Below are positions 22,483-35,361 of a stretch of 64,000 bases of DNA, one piece after another (positions within the stretch are counted from its first letter, which is position 1; each line of letters starts with the position of its first letter). This DNA comes from Mesocentrotus franciscanus. Its lineage: Eukaryota; Echinodermata; Echinoidea; Camarodonta; Strongylocentrotidae. The stretch lies in assembly GCA_037976565.1 (NCBI GenBank), contig CP137668.1, positions 31,482,264-31,546,263 on the forward strand, written 5' to 3'. Both the position numbers and the translations under genes were made by a program. A model generated the notes under the pieces. The model worked only from the letters and a program-made list of their open reading frames with translations. It made no database searches and was not told where the DNA came from.

Positions 22483-25400
22483 GAATAGACAAAGGCGCTA
22501 TCTCTAACCACATACGCAAACTATAAGCAGGGTGTAATAGGTTAGCGCAATGTTTTGGATTTTTCCGGAAATTGACTGTCAACAGAAATGTTGGGTACGA
22601 TATACACAAATACATTAGTAAATACAACCGTCATGAAGTCTAGATTTGTTGCTTGATGCAGCATGCATTCTATTGAATTAAACAAATTAGTTGATGTAAT
22701 TGGCGGTAAAATGCCGATTAAACCTCTGCATTTAAATTTGATTTCAGGCAAGCATTAAGAAAGGGGGGGGGGTAAAGAGGTGTGATTGAGCAAGAACAAA
22801 TAAAACGAATATTTGCATTGCAAAAGGATTATTTGGATATCAGTATTTTAAAAACAAAATCACAGTTCAGCACATTGTACACGAGGCGTCATTTTGCTGA
22901 CCTATGAATGCGTCACGGCCTGACGTTGTCATTGATGCGTCATGACTGTAAAAATGACGTCGTACAGGGAACGAATACGAAGCAAATGGTAAACAACAAA
23001 CACACAATTAACACGGAACAATGATTTGAACTCCTAGCTCTCCGGCCAATTTCGTTCACATGAATAATTAGCGCAACAGGTAATAATGCAACGGATGACG
23101 CCTAGTGTGTACTAAGATTTCGGATGTTAACGGTCATGACAAAAGTGTGAGAGAGAAGGGGCCCAGCATATGCATATAAATCATTATTGACATCAGGTAA
23201 TTTCTCGAATCCTTTGCGAAATTCAATAATTTTCAGGACCCGGGGAAAATTTCGGCGAATCGTGCTTAACGTGATCAATAAAATAATCTTCTTTATTATG
23301 GTGTTTATTTAGATACCTGTCCATCGCACGGTAGTTTAATCACCGTACATCCCATCTCGCCTCCAAAACACAAAATCAAAGTCGTTTGGCTACGCGTCAC
23401 GGATTCCAATAAATTTTCGCGCCTTTTTTTCCTCTCTATTGATTCCGCAGCATGGCGCTTTCCATAAGCGGATGCAAAATCGACTAAAAATGCCTTCGAC
23501 ACGGCCGTTTGCACGCCAAGTCCCCCCGTCAAAATATGGGAAATATCAAGCCCAAGCGGAATAAGAAAAAAAGAAGAGGCGATGAAAAATGAGGGAGAAT
23601 CAGCAGCTTTTGACAAGCATCATTAGCCTAATCTTCCCTTCACACGCCTTATTTGACACGGACGAGCAATAAAAGGGACGTTTCATCGTGAAGTCTTTTA
23701 ACCACTTCCTTGCCCCGGTCGCTGTAAGGAGCTTCCAAATCATTTGCCCTTTGCACGTTCGATCTCCAGAGGAGACCTCCAACAGCTGAAAGTCCTTGGT
23801 CCTCTTCTCTCTTTTTATTATATTTACGAAAGTTTGATTTCAAATGGAGGTCTAGAATACAAATAGCGATAATCAAAGTGCAAGTGCCTTAAATGGTGGT
23901 GTGATTTTGTAAACAAAATCGAATGCAGGGTTGCATCATAAAGGGGCATGACCTCAGACAAGACAGTATAAACAACAAGAACAAAACAAACAACAGCATC
24001 AACAACAGCAACGATAACAACAACTAACAAACAAAAAACGTCTATATTTATATTTTTCCGACATTTGCATCTCTTATAAGTCTTAGAGAGGAACAACAAC
24101 TTAAACCTCATTCAAATAAAGATTCTTTAAGAACGAATCTCTGTCTAATGGGAATCCCTTTAAAACCTGCTTAATAACGAAAAGATGCCATGTGTTATAT
24201 CCTTAGTCTTGAATACCAATCCTTTACACGCAACTCTATTCGTAATTCATAAAATGACTGCCGAGCCACTTACATTCAGATTGGGGAACTTTTCATTCCT
24301 TTGCGTTTTCGTGGAATAAACGGTTTGTGCTGAATAAAATGCGAGATCATGTACAAAAGTGAATCCTTAACCCTTTGTCTCCGCGACTCTCTGTACAATT
24401 TCATGGTATGTAAAATTATTGTCAGACATCTGATTCGATTGCAGAGGAATTGCGGTCGATAAATTGTAGATCACAAAGTATGGGGTCGTATCACAGCCCA
24501 GCATTAATGCCCTTTCGTGAGATTTAAATCTATATTTGCCACTCTCCACCCAGGTGTAAATGGTACCGGGTAATATTATTATGCTTGAGCGCTAGTTTCT
24601 TTGGCCGTTCGGTACCGGGGAAATAAATAACGTCTAAGCGCCATGAGCGTCACAGCGTAAAATAATTTCAAATGTGTCTCGATAAACATGAACGCTCATC
24701 AATGGTATCGTCTTGAAGGTGAATGATACAACTGTAAGCAAGAAACAACAAAATAAAATAACACAAAACAAAACAAGTTAAAAACAACTTTCTCTCGACG
24801 ATCGGATTTTTATCTTAAACATCAACAGTATCGGAAGGGTTAAGGGAATGTCATTTAGGATGTGATCAGACCACAATCAATCGTCATCGAGTCGATTCAA
24901 GACCGATTTTTATCATGAGACAGATGAACTCGTCCTCCATCTTCTCAGATCTCGATAAAAAAAAACTGGGCTGAAACGTCTTCTTATCTTGACTGCCTCG
25001 ATGTGAACGAGATATTTCAATCAAGGGAAGGGCTGGGCTCATCACCGGGGTTATTATTGCCATGATTGCGAATGATGAGATAAAGTTTCATGATTTCATG
25101 TCTACTTGAAACAGAAAAGCTCTCAGTCTTGCATTTCTCATGATGATTGTAAGAGTACTATATAGCTCATTGTCTGATTGTAGAGAGCAGCGGAATGAAA
25201 TGACTTATATCAACATTCAAGCTTATCTTTTTGAACAGATATTCAGTTTACAATCGAAAATACGTTTGGCAATGGGCGAAGAACCCAGCCAATGCATCGA
25301 ATACACAGACTACCTGGCAGAAGTATAGAAATCCGTGAAGAAATGCAGTCTTTTGAAAGAAAGAAAACAATCTAAAAGCAATTGCTACTGTTTGCATTCG

Positions 25401-25810
25401 ATCAGTTTCTTGTTACAGAATAAAAAAAATTGGAAGAAAAATTCTAGTTATTTGATCCTCCCTATTGAACGTAAATGAAACTAAAATCTATGAAATCGAA
25501 TTTACAAAATGTCCCCTGATACTCTAAACATGATTATTAAGCGATCTTGTTTTACTGTGTGCGGAAGTAGTCGGGCAACATTTTCACTCATCTTCATTGC
25601 ATACGAAATGCATAAACCAGCGTATTCCATTGTTTTGACCACGTATTCTTATTTACGCGGCTGCTATTTCCCAATAAATATTTGAATGTTTTGTATCTGT
25701 AAGCGACAGTACACATGTTTGTAACAATAACGGGCCTTCAAACTCATAAAGCGATCAAGTTACACCTTTCTATCACAACTACCTATCTCTGTCTGTCAAC
25801 TATTGATAGC
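22483..25810. other. Unannotated DNA, no confirmed gene
   Basis: A less AT-rich stretch at 23290-23780 keeps minus-strand frames of 103 and 75 codons open, with no recognisable domain. CAACAA-type simple sequence is present near 23985-24030. Several GACGTC/GCGTCA motifs cluster at 22885-22965. Confidence 0.45.
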
Positions 25811-25980
25811 CAAAGTGCGTTACTGTATTACGGGTAAATAGTGTTCTTATAGACCTGAGGCTGTAAGAAGTTGGTATATGATTTTGACTGAAATTCAAAC
25901 CAAAGTGCGTTACTATATTATTGACAAATATTATTCTGAAAGACGCAAAAGGGTTGGTGTAATTTTGAATGAAATTCAAA
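25811..25980 (+). repeat. Diverged tandem duplication, 90-bp unit, two copies
   Basis: CAAAGTGCGTTACTGTATTA at 25811 recurs as CAAAGTGCGTTACTATATTA at 25901. Both copies end in TGAAATTCAAA after similar middles (GGTAAATAGTGTTCTTATAGAC versus GACAAATATTATTCTGAAAGAC). Manual identity is about 75%, so the duplication is old. Confidence 0.75.
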
Positions 25981-26318
25981 TCTCATGTGGGTGTTTGGTA
26001 TCGGATTAGGAATGCGAGTGGGATGAGATAAGAAAGCAAACGACTGTTTTACATACAAATGGGGCAGGAAACCTTTCCCAGATTGATTTTCCTCCGCGTT
26101 CTCTTGATAATCAAAGAGGGCCTGGTGTGCATGAATACCGTCGAGGCCCTGATCTCAAACGCGATATGAGCCACAGAAATGGGTCAGCACCCAGCTTTAC
26201 CCGTACCCTCCATTAACTGGGTCCGTGTCATAATTGCCCCGATTTCAATCTTTTCATGCTCATACCCCCCGCTGCCCGCCTCCTATATCTTATTTCACGA
26301 TTTCGCATTGCATCTACC

Positions 26319-26445
26319 CGCCCCCCTCTCTCTCACTCTTTGTCTCTCTCTCTTTCTCTTCCTCTTCCTATCTCACTCCCCCCTCTCTCTCCCTTCTCTT
26401 TCTCTCTTTCCATCCCTCTCCCTCTCTCTATCTCTCCCTTCCTTG
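26319..26445. repeat. (CT)n-rich tract
   Basis: An interrupted CT/CCCT tract. All three plus-strand frames stay open through it (frames ending 26494, 26531 and 26565) as Ser/Leu/Pro artefacts. Confidence 0.85.
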
Positions 26446-26648
26446 TCACATCCATCATACATCAAAATATCCATTCACAAGAAAACACCCCTAACAGGCC
26501 CGTGCACCCCAAAGAGTCTGGTGGTTTCTAGAACAATCGATATGACCTCCAATTCTCCCGTTTAACTTCTAGACCTCATTTTCATATTGGCAAATTGATC
26601 ATAGTAGCTGATTGTATGCAGTAGAAATACAAAGTCTCCCCTGTCTGC

Positions 26649-26753
26649 CAGGGGCGTATCCAACATTTTGTAACAAAAAGGAGGTGGGCACGGTCCCGAA
26701 AGAAGTGTACAATTATGAGCGTGTGTGTGTGTGTGTGTGCGGAGGGGGGGGGG
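26649..26753 (+). mobile_element. hAT-like terminal fragment with (GT)n and G-run
   Basis: CAGGGGCGTATCCAACATTT at 26649 resembles the CAGTGGCGGATCCAG/CAGTGGCGTAGC termini of hAT elements in this window. It is followed by GGTGGGCACGG, (GT)10 (26720-26739) and a G run (26744-26753). No right end or target duplication was found, so it is probably a decayed left end. Confidence 0.35.
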
Positions 26754-28186
26754 TATTCATTTTGTACTTAAGGCGTTAATATATTTCAATGGGTACGGGC
26801 TAGTTGTAACCCCGCCCAACTTAATAAGCCACGACTGTCTGCATCCGTTTTGTATTTTGTTTTCTTGTTTTGTTATTAACAGCCTATAAGGACGTATTTT
26901 ACTACGTCATGACTGTATCAATGAAAACGAGGATACTGCACTTTATCTTATATGGCTATCCTTGGAAATCGGGATGTACATTTTTAGGAAAAGTTAGTCC
27001 CAGACCTTAATCTTTTCTCCTTCAAATCATATTTTCAATCATTCCTCAAAGATAAAAGAAAATATTTGTTTATCAGATTTCTAACAAAATTATTCACCAG
27101 CGATAGTCGATATTACATTTTGATCAGATTTAAATTTTCGACATTTCCTTATAATCGTCCCATATTCAAAGGGAAATGAAGGTGGATCAAGTGAGGATTG
27201 GCAACTATTTAAATGCTTTCGATGATAACAGATTATAATTTAATATCCGACTCAATAAGCGACGGTTGTCTACACCTTTGAATTATTTAACAAAATGCTT
27301 GCTCAACAAACACAAATTGACAGTTCGGTTATTATGCTTCCCGCTTCACGCTTACCTTTCATTACTTAGTATACTTACCTGTAAATGAAACCAAATCGCG
27401 GGAAACGTTAGAAAATAATGCAATGGCTTGGAGGGAGAAGTTCTTCCCATTTCAATCAAGTTATAAGCATTGAATTAAGATTTAATAATTTGCGGTCTCC
27501 AGCCAATCAAATATTTAATTAAACTTTACTCCCCTCAGCTCTAATAAAAATTAAGTCAATTTCGTCTAATTATTCCGATTTTCTTCGGGTCCGATCGAGG
27601 AGAGTATAATAAATGTGAAAGCTAACTTAAAGATGCGGGCGTGATGTATTTAACCACACCTATCGAATACTTGGTGTAATTAATCCTTTTATGGTCCAAA
27701 TTGCACATGAGTTTGGGATGACCCAATTTCAATTTCAAATAGCATATTTCTTTCAACAAATACACGAGACGAACCTGGGAAAACCCATCATTTCGGTCAA
27801 TAAGGATTTAAAGTACAGCCGAAATATAATCACACGAACAACAATATATAAAAGACTTTCCAAAATTAACTTCAGACAATTTCAATAGCCTTTTCAATCA
27901 CCTGTAGAAACCCGAATACATGACAATTACATTATGTAATCTGAATATAGTTCCTTTTGAATTTACAATAGGGTATTAACATTGCACTTTGTGAAAGTCT
28001 TTGTGATGTCACAATAAGATCTACCGTAGATATGAAAGTCGCCATTTGATAACATGGCATTGCTCACATGCTAGTATGCTTCTGTTTTAGCAAACGCTTT
28101 TCTTTACTTATACTGGTGGATAAATTTCACATTAATTATTAATTGATTAATCTTGTACCTGCCAAACGTGCGAACACTTTAACAGA
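26754..28186. other. Unannotated AT-rich DNA, no gene seen
   Basis: The stretch 27480-27700 is dense in TAAT/ATTA cores with a CCAATCA and an ACCACACC motif. No coding frame was recognised. Confidence 0.45.
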
Positions 28187-28250
28187 CGCCGCGGATCCAT
28201 GCATGGGACACAAGGGCAGGAGCCCTCTCCGGTCAAACCATTTTAAAAAT
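28187..28250 (+). mobile_element. Possible decayed hAT left end
   Basis: GCGGATCCATGCATGGG, then GGGCAGGAGCCCTCTCC, parallels the start of the intact element at 20389 (GGCGGATCCAGGGG, then GGGCCCTCC). There is no partner end or duplication, so the call rests on this resemblance only. Confidence 0.3.
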
Positions 28251-30680
28251 AAAGAATGAGGAGAAAATATACCCTTTTCCCCTCTCGACTAACATCTGTT
28301 CCTTTGTTTCCTTGACAGATATGTTCAGAGTTGTGTGTCCCCATTGTTTAAAAACCCTGATAATGCCAGTGATTGAAGAGGTTTAGTTCCGGAAAATATT
28401 GTGCTCTTTCTTTAAAGGTCTACCGGCAATTATATTCCATTAAAGCAATTGTAGAGCTAAATTCTGCCAAGAAATTGCTGTATATTATAATAAAAAAGAC
28501 TGAATTTATTGGATTTTTATATAAATGAAACGTATGAGTCTCATTGTTGAGGATAGCATAATGTGGTTTTTTATAAATAGTATTACGTTAATTATTTAAT
28601 AGGATTTTAAAAAAAACAGTTACACCCAAGCTAAGTGCATGTGCTACACTCTCTCTTGTTAAAAAATCACTGCGTTGTACAGAATGAAGTGTTTTCTAAA
28701 TAAACACTTGAAAATCATAACCATTAGCACTAAAGTTTCCGCAGTGAAAGCGAATTTTAGAAGAAGAAAACAAAAAAGGTTTTAATTTGCATTCAACCGC
28801 TAGCTTGAAAAGGATACTAATCGGGGTTTTAGTGAGGGCCACTGCGTGCCACTTTAGATTGGTTTCTGGGGGTGGCGATTCGAGAGAGATCTTTTGACAG
28901 TTCTAGAACAAACACTAACTAGAAGGCTCTTCTGAATGGAGCTTTAAAAGGACACAGAACACTTGACATGCTCGCTCTTTGTGTATAATTTGTAATTGTC
29001 TATTTTTAATCAAATCAAATTTGCAATTAAAAACCTATTTGGGTCACTTCTGGTGATCCGAAAGACGACACAAAAGAGCGATTTCAATCTTTAACTATTT
29101 AAGAAGGCGTGGGAATCGCCTGTGGGGTTGTACCGTATAATGTACTTACTTATACGATGAACGATTTATCTTATATTTATTTTATTTCTCTTCTAATGAG
29201 TCTACGCTTTCTTTGATTGAAAGGTTTATTGGCCACAAAAATAAAGCGCACAAATAGTCCATGTACTTAAGATTACTACAAACATTGTCGGTTTATTTCA
29301 GCATTGCCCATGTCCATTTAAACCAGATTAATAAATGCAGGATGTTCAATCGGATTGTCCCATATCCCTTTTCTGCTCCCAGTACCCTAATTCCTCATAG
29401 CAAATATTTGTTTCTTTGCGTAAAAGGTTTTACATTTACCACTTCCCAGTATCCTATTTGCGGAAATATCGCATTTAAGTCAACGACACTTTTTAAACAG
29501 GTTACCACGATTACGGTAGTTCCTTTTAACATGTTTAGAGGGTGGGTGGAAAGTGAACGTATATATTGATAAGCCTTTACGAACCTATGACCCATGTTTA
29601 ATGCAAATGCAAATATTAATAAAAGTATCTATTTTAAGCTTGTTCGGAGTTTGTTTGTAACGTACAACGGGAAATTATGTATTTAGTTAATACTACGGAT
29701 AGCTACTTTGATAAAACACAAACGTTCTTCTATTGATTACTTTAGTTTAGGGTCTCTAAATGCACTTGATGATTCTACACTTGTCAAAGTACAAGTGATG
29801 TTTCATTGCTATCCTTAAATACTTCCAATAAAAAATCTCACAATCGACTAAAAGCTTAAATTATTTCTTCAGAGAAGATATTTTTGAAACTTTTTGCAGA
29901 GACGTTTTACAAAAGTAAATATAATGTAACGAACGATCGAAAGCAAGTTCGAAGCCTAAGACCTAAAACAGATAACAAGATTCAACGTCATCAGTCACGG
30001 GAAAACGAGAACCTCCAAAACTTGGCGCCTCAACATTGACGTAGTTCAAAATGTTCTGGGGATCAATTTGCAATGATTTTGTTGCTTTGCAAATGGATAG
30101 TCGTACTGTGCGCCAACCTTTAGGGTTTATATAGACCGCTGGTCAATATATTGGAAGATACAACGTATTTGTGACGTGTGGGTGGAGGTGGGGGTGGGTG
30201 TCCTTCTGTACGATAAACGTACCAACCCTCCGTCGCTCCATCCCCTTTGCTTTTTAACCGTCACAGTCAGTCTCCCCCTCCCTCCCTTTCTACCCTCCCG
30301 TCGTCTTCCCTTTCTTTATGCTGCGATGCATTAATGAAACTATATGACTCACCCTCAGATCCTGATAAAAGCTTTAAATCGCGTGTAATTCATTAACTGA
30401 GAATATAACACGTTTTCTCATCTGTTCACTTTGAATTCATAATTTCTCTAAGTCGTTGTTTATACCTTTACGTACTAATGTAGATTCCATTATTAAAAAT
30501 TATTTAAAAAACGGAACAGCGCCTATAGGCCCATGTCTACCATCTCCGTTGTGATAACCACTGCCCCTCTGTAGTCAAGTTCCCAGCAAATGGGAGAAGC
30601 ACAAAAAAAGGGAAAGGAGATGGGAATTCTCCCCTGCCAAATGCACCCTTATTCAAAGGCCTTGTAAATTCACATTTTGT
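28251..30680. other. Unannotated AT-rich DNA, no gene seen
   Basis: The longest frame is 102 codons (plus 29261-29569), with no known domain. C/T-rich patches at 30225-30310 are short. No repeat boundary was recognised. Confidence 0.5.
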
Positions 30681-31018
30681 CTACCTGGTATAACCAGTAC
30701 CCCCCCCCCCCGTATGTTTCCAGTACCCCCTTCGATATATGAACCCATGCTACGCCACTGCCCCTATGATCGACGTAGGAGCCAGTTTAATTCAACACCT
30801 TCACCCTGACTTGTAGACTCGCATTAATCAATGGACTTTATCATTCTCATTCTATCTACCGCATACGACCAATGCCTCTCCCCTAACCCCATCCATGTTG
30901 CCGGTGCCCCTTCAGTATCTCAAACAACGCTACGCCCTTGCCCGTCGGATTGGCGTAGTAGCCAGTGTAGATCAGCAGCGCCATCCTGACATGCCTGTTA
31001 TCAAACATCAATGTGACC
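30681..31018. repeat. Two diverged tandem copies of a about 175-190-bp unit with hAT-like GCTACGCCACTG motif
   Basis: Unit 1 (about 30681-30835) and unit 2 (about 30856-31018) share the same order: CTACC, CCAGTACC/CCAATGCC, a C-rich run, GTTTCCAGTACCCCC/GTTGCCGGTGCCCC, ATGCTACGCCACTGCCC/ACGCTACGCCCTTGCCC, GACGTAGGAGCCAGT/GGCGTAGTAGCCAGT, CACCCTGACTTG/CATCCTGACATG, and CATTAATCAATG/AAACATCAATG. GGGCAGTGGCGTAGCATGGG on the minus strand (ending at 30762) resembles a hAT terminus. This is probably an old element duplicated in tandem. Confidence 0.6.
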
Positions 31019-31311
31019 GAATATTGCGGATCGATATACTGAACACAATACGGCCTACCCCGTGGGCTGTATGATAAAGACAGCGTTAAGCCACGTTCAC
31101 ATGTAACCCTTTAAACCGCTGCCAAAACCCGCCCCGGCAAAGTCCAGAACTTAACCATGTATAGTATGTGAACCGCATACCGCAGGGAGATTAAGTAGTA
31201 ACCTTGCGGACGTTTCTTGCGTATAGCTATAGTTTCTTCATTACCCAATCTGCCAATCATTATTTACAAGTTGAGATGTTTCTATCATTTTGCCGTGCCG
31301 GTCTCTAATAG

Positions 31312-31320
31312 CATTATTAC

Positions 31321-31353
<33 letters not shown>

Positions 31354-31447
31354 CAGCATTATTTTTTAATGTTTTTATTATTATTATTATTTTTTTGTTT
31401 GTTTAATATTATTATTATTATTATCAATATTATTATTATTATTTTTA

Positions 31448-31493
<46 letters not shown>

Positions 31494-31555
31494 CATCATT
31501 ATTATTATTATTATTATTATTATCATTATTATCATTATTATCATTATCAGTATAT
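31312..31555. repeat. (ATT)n microsatellite, about 240 bp
   Basis: ATT units with CATT and TTTTT interruptions. It gives poly-Ile-like frames on both strands that are not genes. Unlike the AAT arrays at 50.7, 54.0 and 62.0 kb, no SINE was recognised beside it. Confidence 0.95.
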
Positions 31556-33792
31556 TTTTAAGGAGGTCAATCACTTCGTGTGTGAGCGAGGCTTAAGCCA
31601 GGGACCGGTCGTGTGTTCCATTTCGATAAGCACATTTCATCTTGTCAAAACTTATTCTACCTTGGCATGTCTTCGAGCCTAGACCGATGCTTGATGGGCA
31701 AACTCCTGGCGGGAGATTTCGTTAGATTAACGTCAAATTACCCCTGGCATTGAAACCCGATGTATACTTGCACATCGACAAACCCCTTCGACTACATGAC
31801 TCGATAGAAAATCACATCCACGTCAACATTTCTTAGTAAACAAGAAGAGAGGGGATGATAATGTAATCAAGAATACATTTAACCGTTTTCTCTTTAGAAT
31901 GCGTTGTTTGATGACATGTGATTTCTAAAAGAAGTTCATCATTCATGCGCATTATTAAAACTTGAAAACAAGTAGTTGTCCAACCCACCCTGTAATGTTT
32001 TGGGCAATCATAATCTATCAAGTCTCCTCCAAAAACAACGATCATCATCTTGACGGCTGAAAACTCCCAAATCTAGTCGTTTTATATTCGTTTCATACAA
32101 TCAATCAACAATGGATATATATATATACACGATGACTGTGCGATACGTGCTTTCTATTGCAACTTATTGTGAAAACGAAACGATCACACGGAGAAAAGAA
32201 TCGAAAATATCTAATGAATCATAGTCCACTTGCTGCCTTTGGCGACAAAAAGGGCACACAACTTACAGCGGAGGTAGTCGAGGCAAGGAGATATTCGGTC
32301 GCAATAATAAGCATACATCGCATTGTGCAGGACTTTTGATGGACAGGGTACGGATGATTTTTCTGAACTTGAGACATTTTCATCGCTTTATTTAGGTATT
32401 TGCTTATAGCTAACCTACTCCTCAGTGCGCTCTGAGTTGAAGAGAAGGTAGAGTCCTGATAAAGGCCAGGTAAACATAATGTGTAGGGATTTTCCCTATC
32501 TTATGTCAACTGGAAAGATTATCATACAAGAAACAACTTGTGTTGGTTAAAAAGTTTCTTGAGGGAAACAATTATAGAAAACAACACTACTCAGTCCATT
32601 GATGTAAATAAACCTAATTCCAATATCAAAGTAAGCTTGGAACATTACATTCTTCTTGTTGTCTAGTCTTAGAATTAATGTCATCATTAAACTTACTGAA
32701 CCATACAGCTGGTATTAGGTTTTTTTTCAGTCTCGTTGGGAAGGTAAATTTAACATTGCAATAGTCTGGTCATATGTATTTAGGCGCAACCTTGTCCAAA
32801 TTAGAAAACACAATTATTGTATAATTTATCACCAGTAAGAAGCAATCTTTTTATTAATGGAGTTTAACCAGAAATATTTGTGTCCAAAGTGTACAGTACA
32901 ACAAGATATTATCCAAGCTTTCACTGAATGTTATCTAAAGAGACCTTTTCTCATGCGTTTGAAAGAGAAATCAGAAAAAGAATAGAAATACAATGTAGCA
33001 GAAAGGAAAGACTACAAACAAAACGAAAACTAACAGAAAGTACATGTATTATTGACGTTTATTTCAAAATATGACTGTTATATGTAAGTCACATTTTGAT
33101 TTTGCAGTTTCCTTTTTTTGGCTATTTGTGTATGATCAATGTTCTGTTGATTTGTAAGATTTGAATCCTCTAATGAGGCACACACAAAAATAAAAGAAAA
33201 TATTTCACCTGGAAACAATAGCTCTTCATGCCGTCATGATTATTCGAAATATGACAAAACATAGCAGAAATGTTGGGGTTAAACTTTTGATTTCAGCAAT
33301 ATCGAGGCAAATTTTAATGTTGATGATAAAGACCCTCATAATGTACACCCATTCTTCTCATCTCCCTGGTTCTACATAACCAGCCTTTCAAAATTGCTTC
33401 TCTCTCGACAATTTTTTCTTTACAATATAATCGCATAATCAGAACCAGAACTTTATCTTTAAACAACACTCAAAGTCACTTTCTTTTCTTTTCAATGTTC
33501 TAATATATATGCCCATACGTCTGTCATTTTCCTCATTTTTTAGCACATATCTATTCTCAGTTGAGGTTCACAATCAATCGACTCTGCATGTGAATTCGAA
33601 TGTGACCAATAATCATCCCCATGGTCTTAATCGGTAGTGCGATTGCGTGGTGTTTATGTACCAGCGTGATCGCGGCTATATCCGTCAAGGCTCCTGCGTA
33701 GGACCAGTTCTGTTCATGTATTAAATACGGTATGCAGGTATGTCGACGACAAAGCGAAAATTATGACTCCTAGTAACCTTGATTTTGCATTT
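31556..33792. other. Unannotated AT-rich DNA, no gene seen
   Basis: Short frames only. A (TA)n-like ATATATATATA lies at 32115. No repeat boundary was identified. Confidence 0.5.
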
Positions 33793-33932
33793 GCTCTCTC
33801 TTTCTCTCTCTCTTCCTCATTCTCCCTCTCTGTAATTCACTCATTCTCTTCATAATCCTGATCTGTGTGTTTATGTGAATGACTCTATTCCTCCCCATCC
33901 CTACCCCTCTCTCTCCCTCTCCCTCTCCCTAT
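33793..33932. repeat. Interrupted (CT)n tracts
   Basis: CT-rich blocks at 33793-33832 and 33897-33930 lie immediately upstream of the MITE that begins at 33942. Confidence 0.8.
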
Positions 33933-33941
33933 GTCCCTTAA

Positions 33942-34294
33942 AGCCCCTCTGAAGTGTCGGGGGTCTCTAATATTTGATGTCAAAATTTCCCTTAAATTGT
34001 TTAAAGTTGTGAAAGATAATGTCATTTAACACACACTTCTGAAAGGATTTTCAATATATATACATTTGAAGGCCATTATTTCATGAAAGAATACAAAATG
34101 TTAGTTTTCTGTTGTATGCAGAAAACCCAGATAGGCCTACTTGTATTCTGTCATCAATATTCGTCTTCAAACACATTTATTTTAAAAATTCATTGCAGAT
34201 GTGTGTGTTAAATGTCATCCTCTTTCACATCATTATATGATTTAAGTGAAAGTTTACGACAAACTTTTGCGGCTCCCAACAGTTTAGAGGGGCT
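33942..34294. mobile_element. Foldback MITE, 353 bp, TTAA target sites, long inverted repeats
   Basis: The element is bounded by TTAA at 33938-33941 and 34295-34298. Its ends both read AGCCCCTCT inward, and pairing continues for about 120-130 bp. For example, AATGTCATTTAACACACAC (left, near 34020) pairs with the complement of GTGTGTGTTAAATGTCATCC (right, near 34200). AGTTGTGAAAGATAATG pairs with the complement of CATCCTCTTTCACATC. There is no transposase. TTAA duplications occur in piggyBac and Kolobok-type elements; the terminal sequence alone does not decide which. Confidence 0.85.
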
Positions 34295-34298
34295 TTAA

Positions 34299-35263
34299 TT
34301 TATTTTCTTTATTTTTGAATTCATTTATTTTTCTTCATTTTTTTCTTCTCCTTTTCCATATCTGTCATTTTTTTCTCTCTTTCATTGGGTCTCTCGAACC
34401 CCTTCCTTATTTATATTCCTTCAAGCCACCTCTATACTCGACTCTCAATATTCATGTATATTCAAGCATTTTTGTTCCATGTTTTAATACAATATTTGTC
34501 CTGTCTCCCTGCGTCTCTGGCGTTCCTTCTCTCGCTTTTATCATTACAAGTATACCTTTCTAAATTTTACAATCAGATACCTCCGCCACACCCTAAACAA
34601 TAGCTCCACGCCTCCATCCCCATCTTCTCACACAATCATTCTATTGTTCTTAAAACCGTATTGTACCTTCTCCGGCCTCCCCTTCCATTATCGTCATTAG
34701 TCATCTTCCGTCTCTTGTTCTCTTAAACCCATCGCCTCATCGATACACGACCTTTCAATTTACCGTCAAAACGATCTCCATCTTTAGCTGTAGACCTTTA
34801 CGTTTACCCCGATGTTGTTCATTTAACCTTTCTGTTTTCCGCCTTTGTTTCCGGTTGACCCCCATCATGCCTATCGACCCTTATCTTGTTTCGTTTCAAC
34901 GCGCTGATGACTACTCGTTCTCGCACATTTCATGTTTTAAACGGTTCCTCATAAAACAGACCTTGTAAAGAGACCTCTTGAATGTGCCTCGAAAAATCGA
35001 AGGGGAAAAACCCCCGTTGTATACGAAATTTTACTCGAGCCCGGGCAGCAAAGGGTATATGAATTGAATCGTAATAAACGACAATGAAAAATGTTTCATT
35101 ATTATTACTCCATGTACAAAGTATACACAAATATAATGAATTTCAGCCCTATTAAGCAAGAGGTGAGACTTAGCATGATTATAAACCGGTCTCCTCGGCA
35201 GATGAAGTGTGAATAATATTACATGGCTACAGAGTAAAGTGCGCGAGGGGTATTTTCATTTTC
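34299..35263. other. Unannotated DNA, no gene seen
   Basis: The plus strand is pyrimidine-biased at 34300-34900, which keeps some frames open (82 codons at 34315-34563). No known domain. Confidence 0.5.
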
Positions 35264-35361
35264 TTGTCACTTCCTTCATCCCCTCTTTTTTCTCTCTCTT
35301 TCGTCAATCTTAATCGCTCTCTCTCCCTCTTTCTCTCTCTCTTTCTCTGCCTCTCTTTAGT
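35264..35361. repeat. (CT)n-rich tract
   Basis: Interrupted CT/TCTC with a Ser/Leu artefact frame. Confidence 0.8.

Noticed and set aside
22885..22965. Cluster of GACGTC / GCGTCA motifs as CREB sites
   Set aside because: The motifs are short and imperfect, and no nearby gene or promoter was found.
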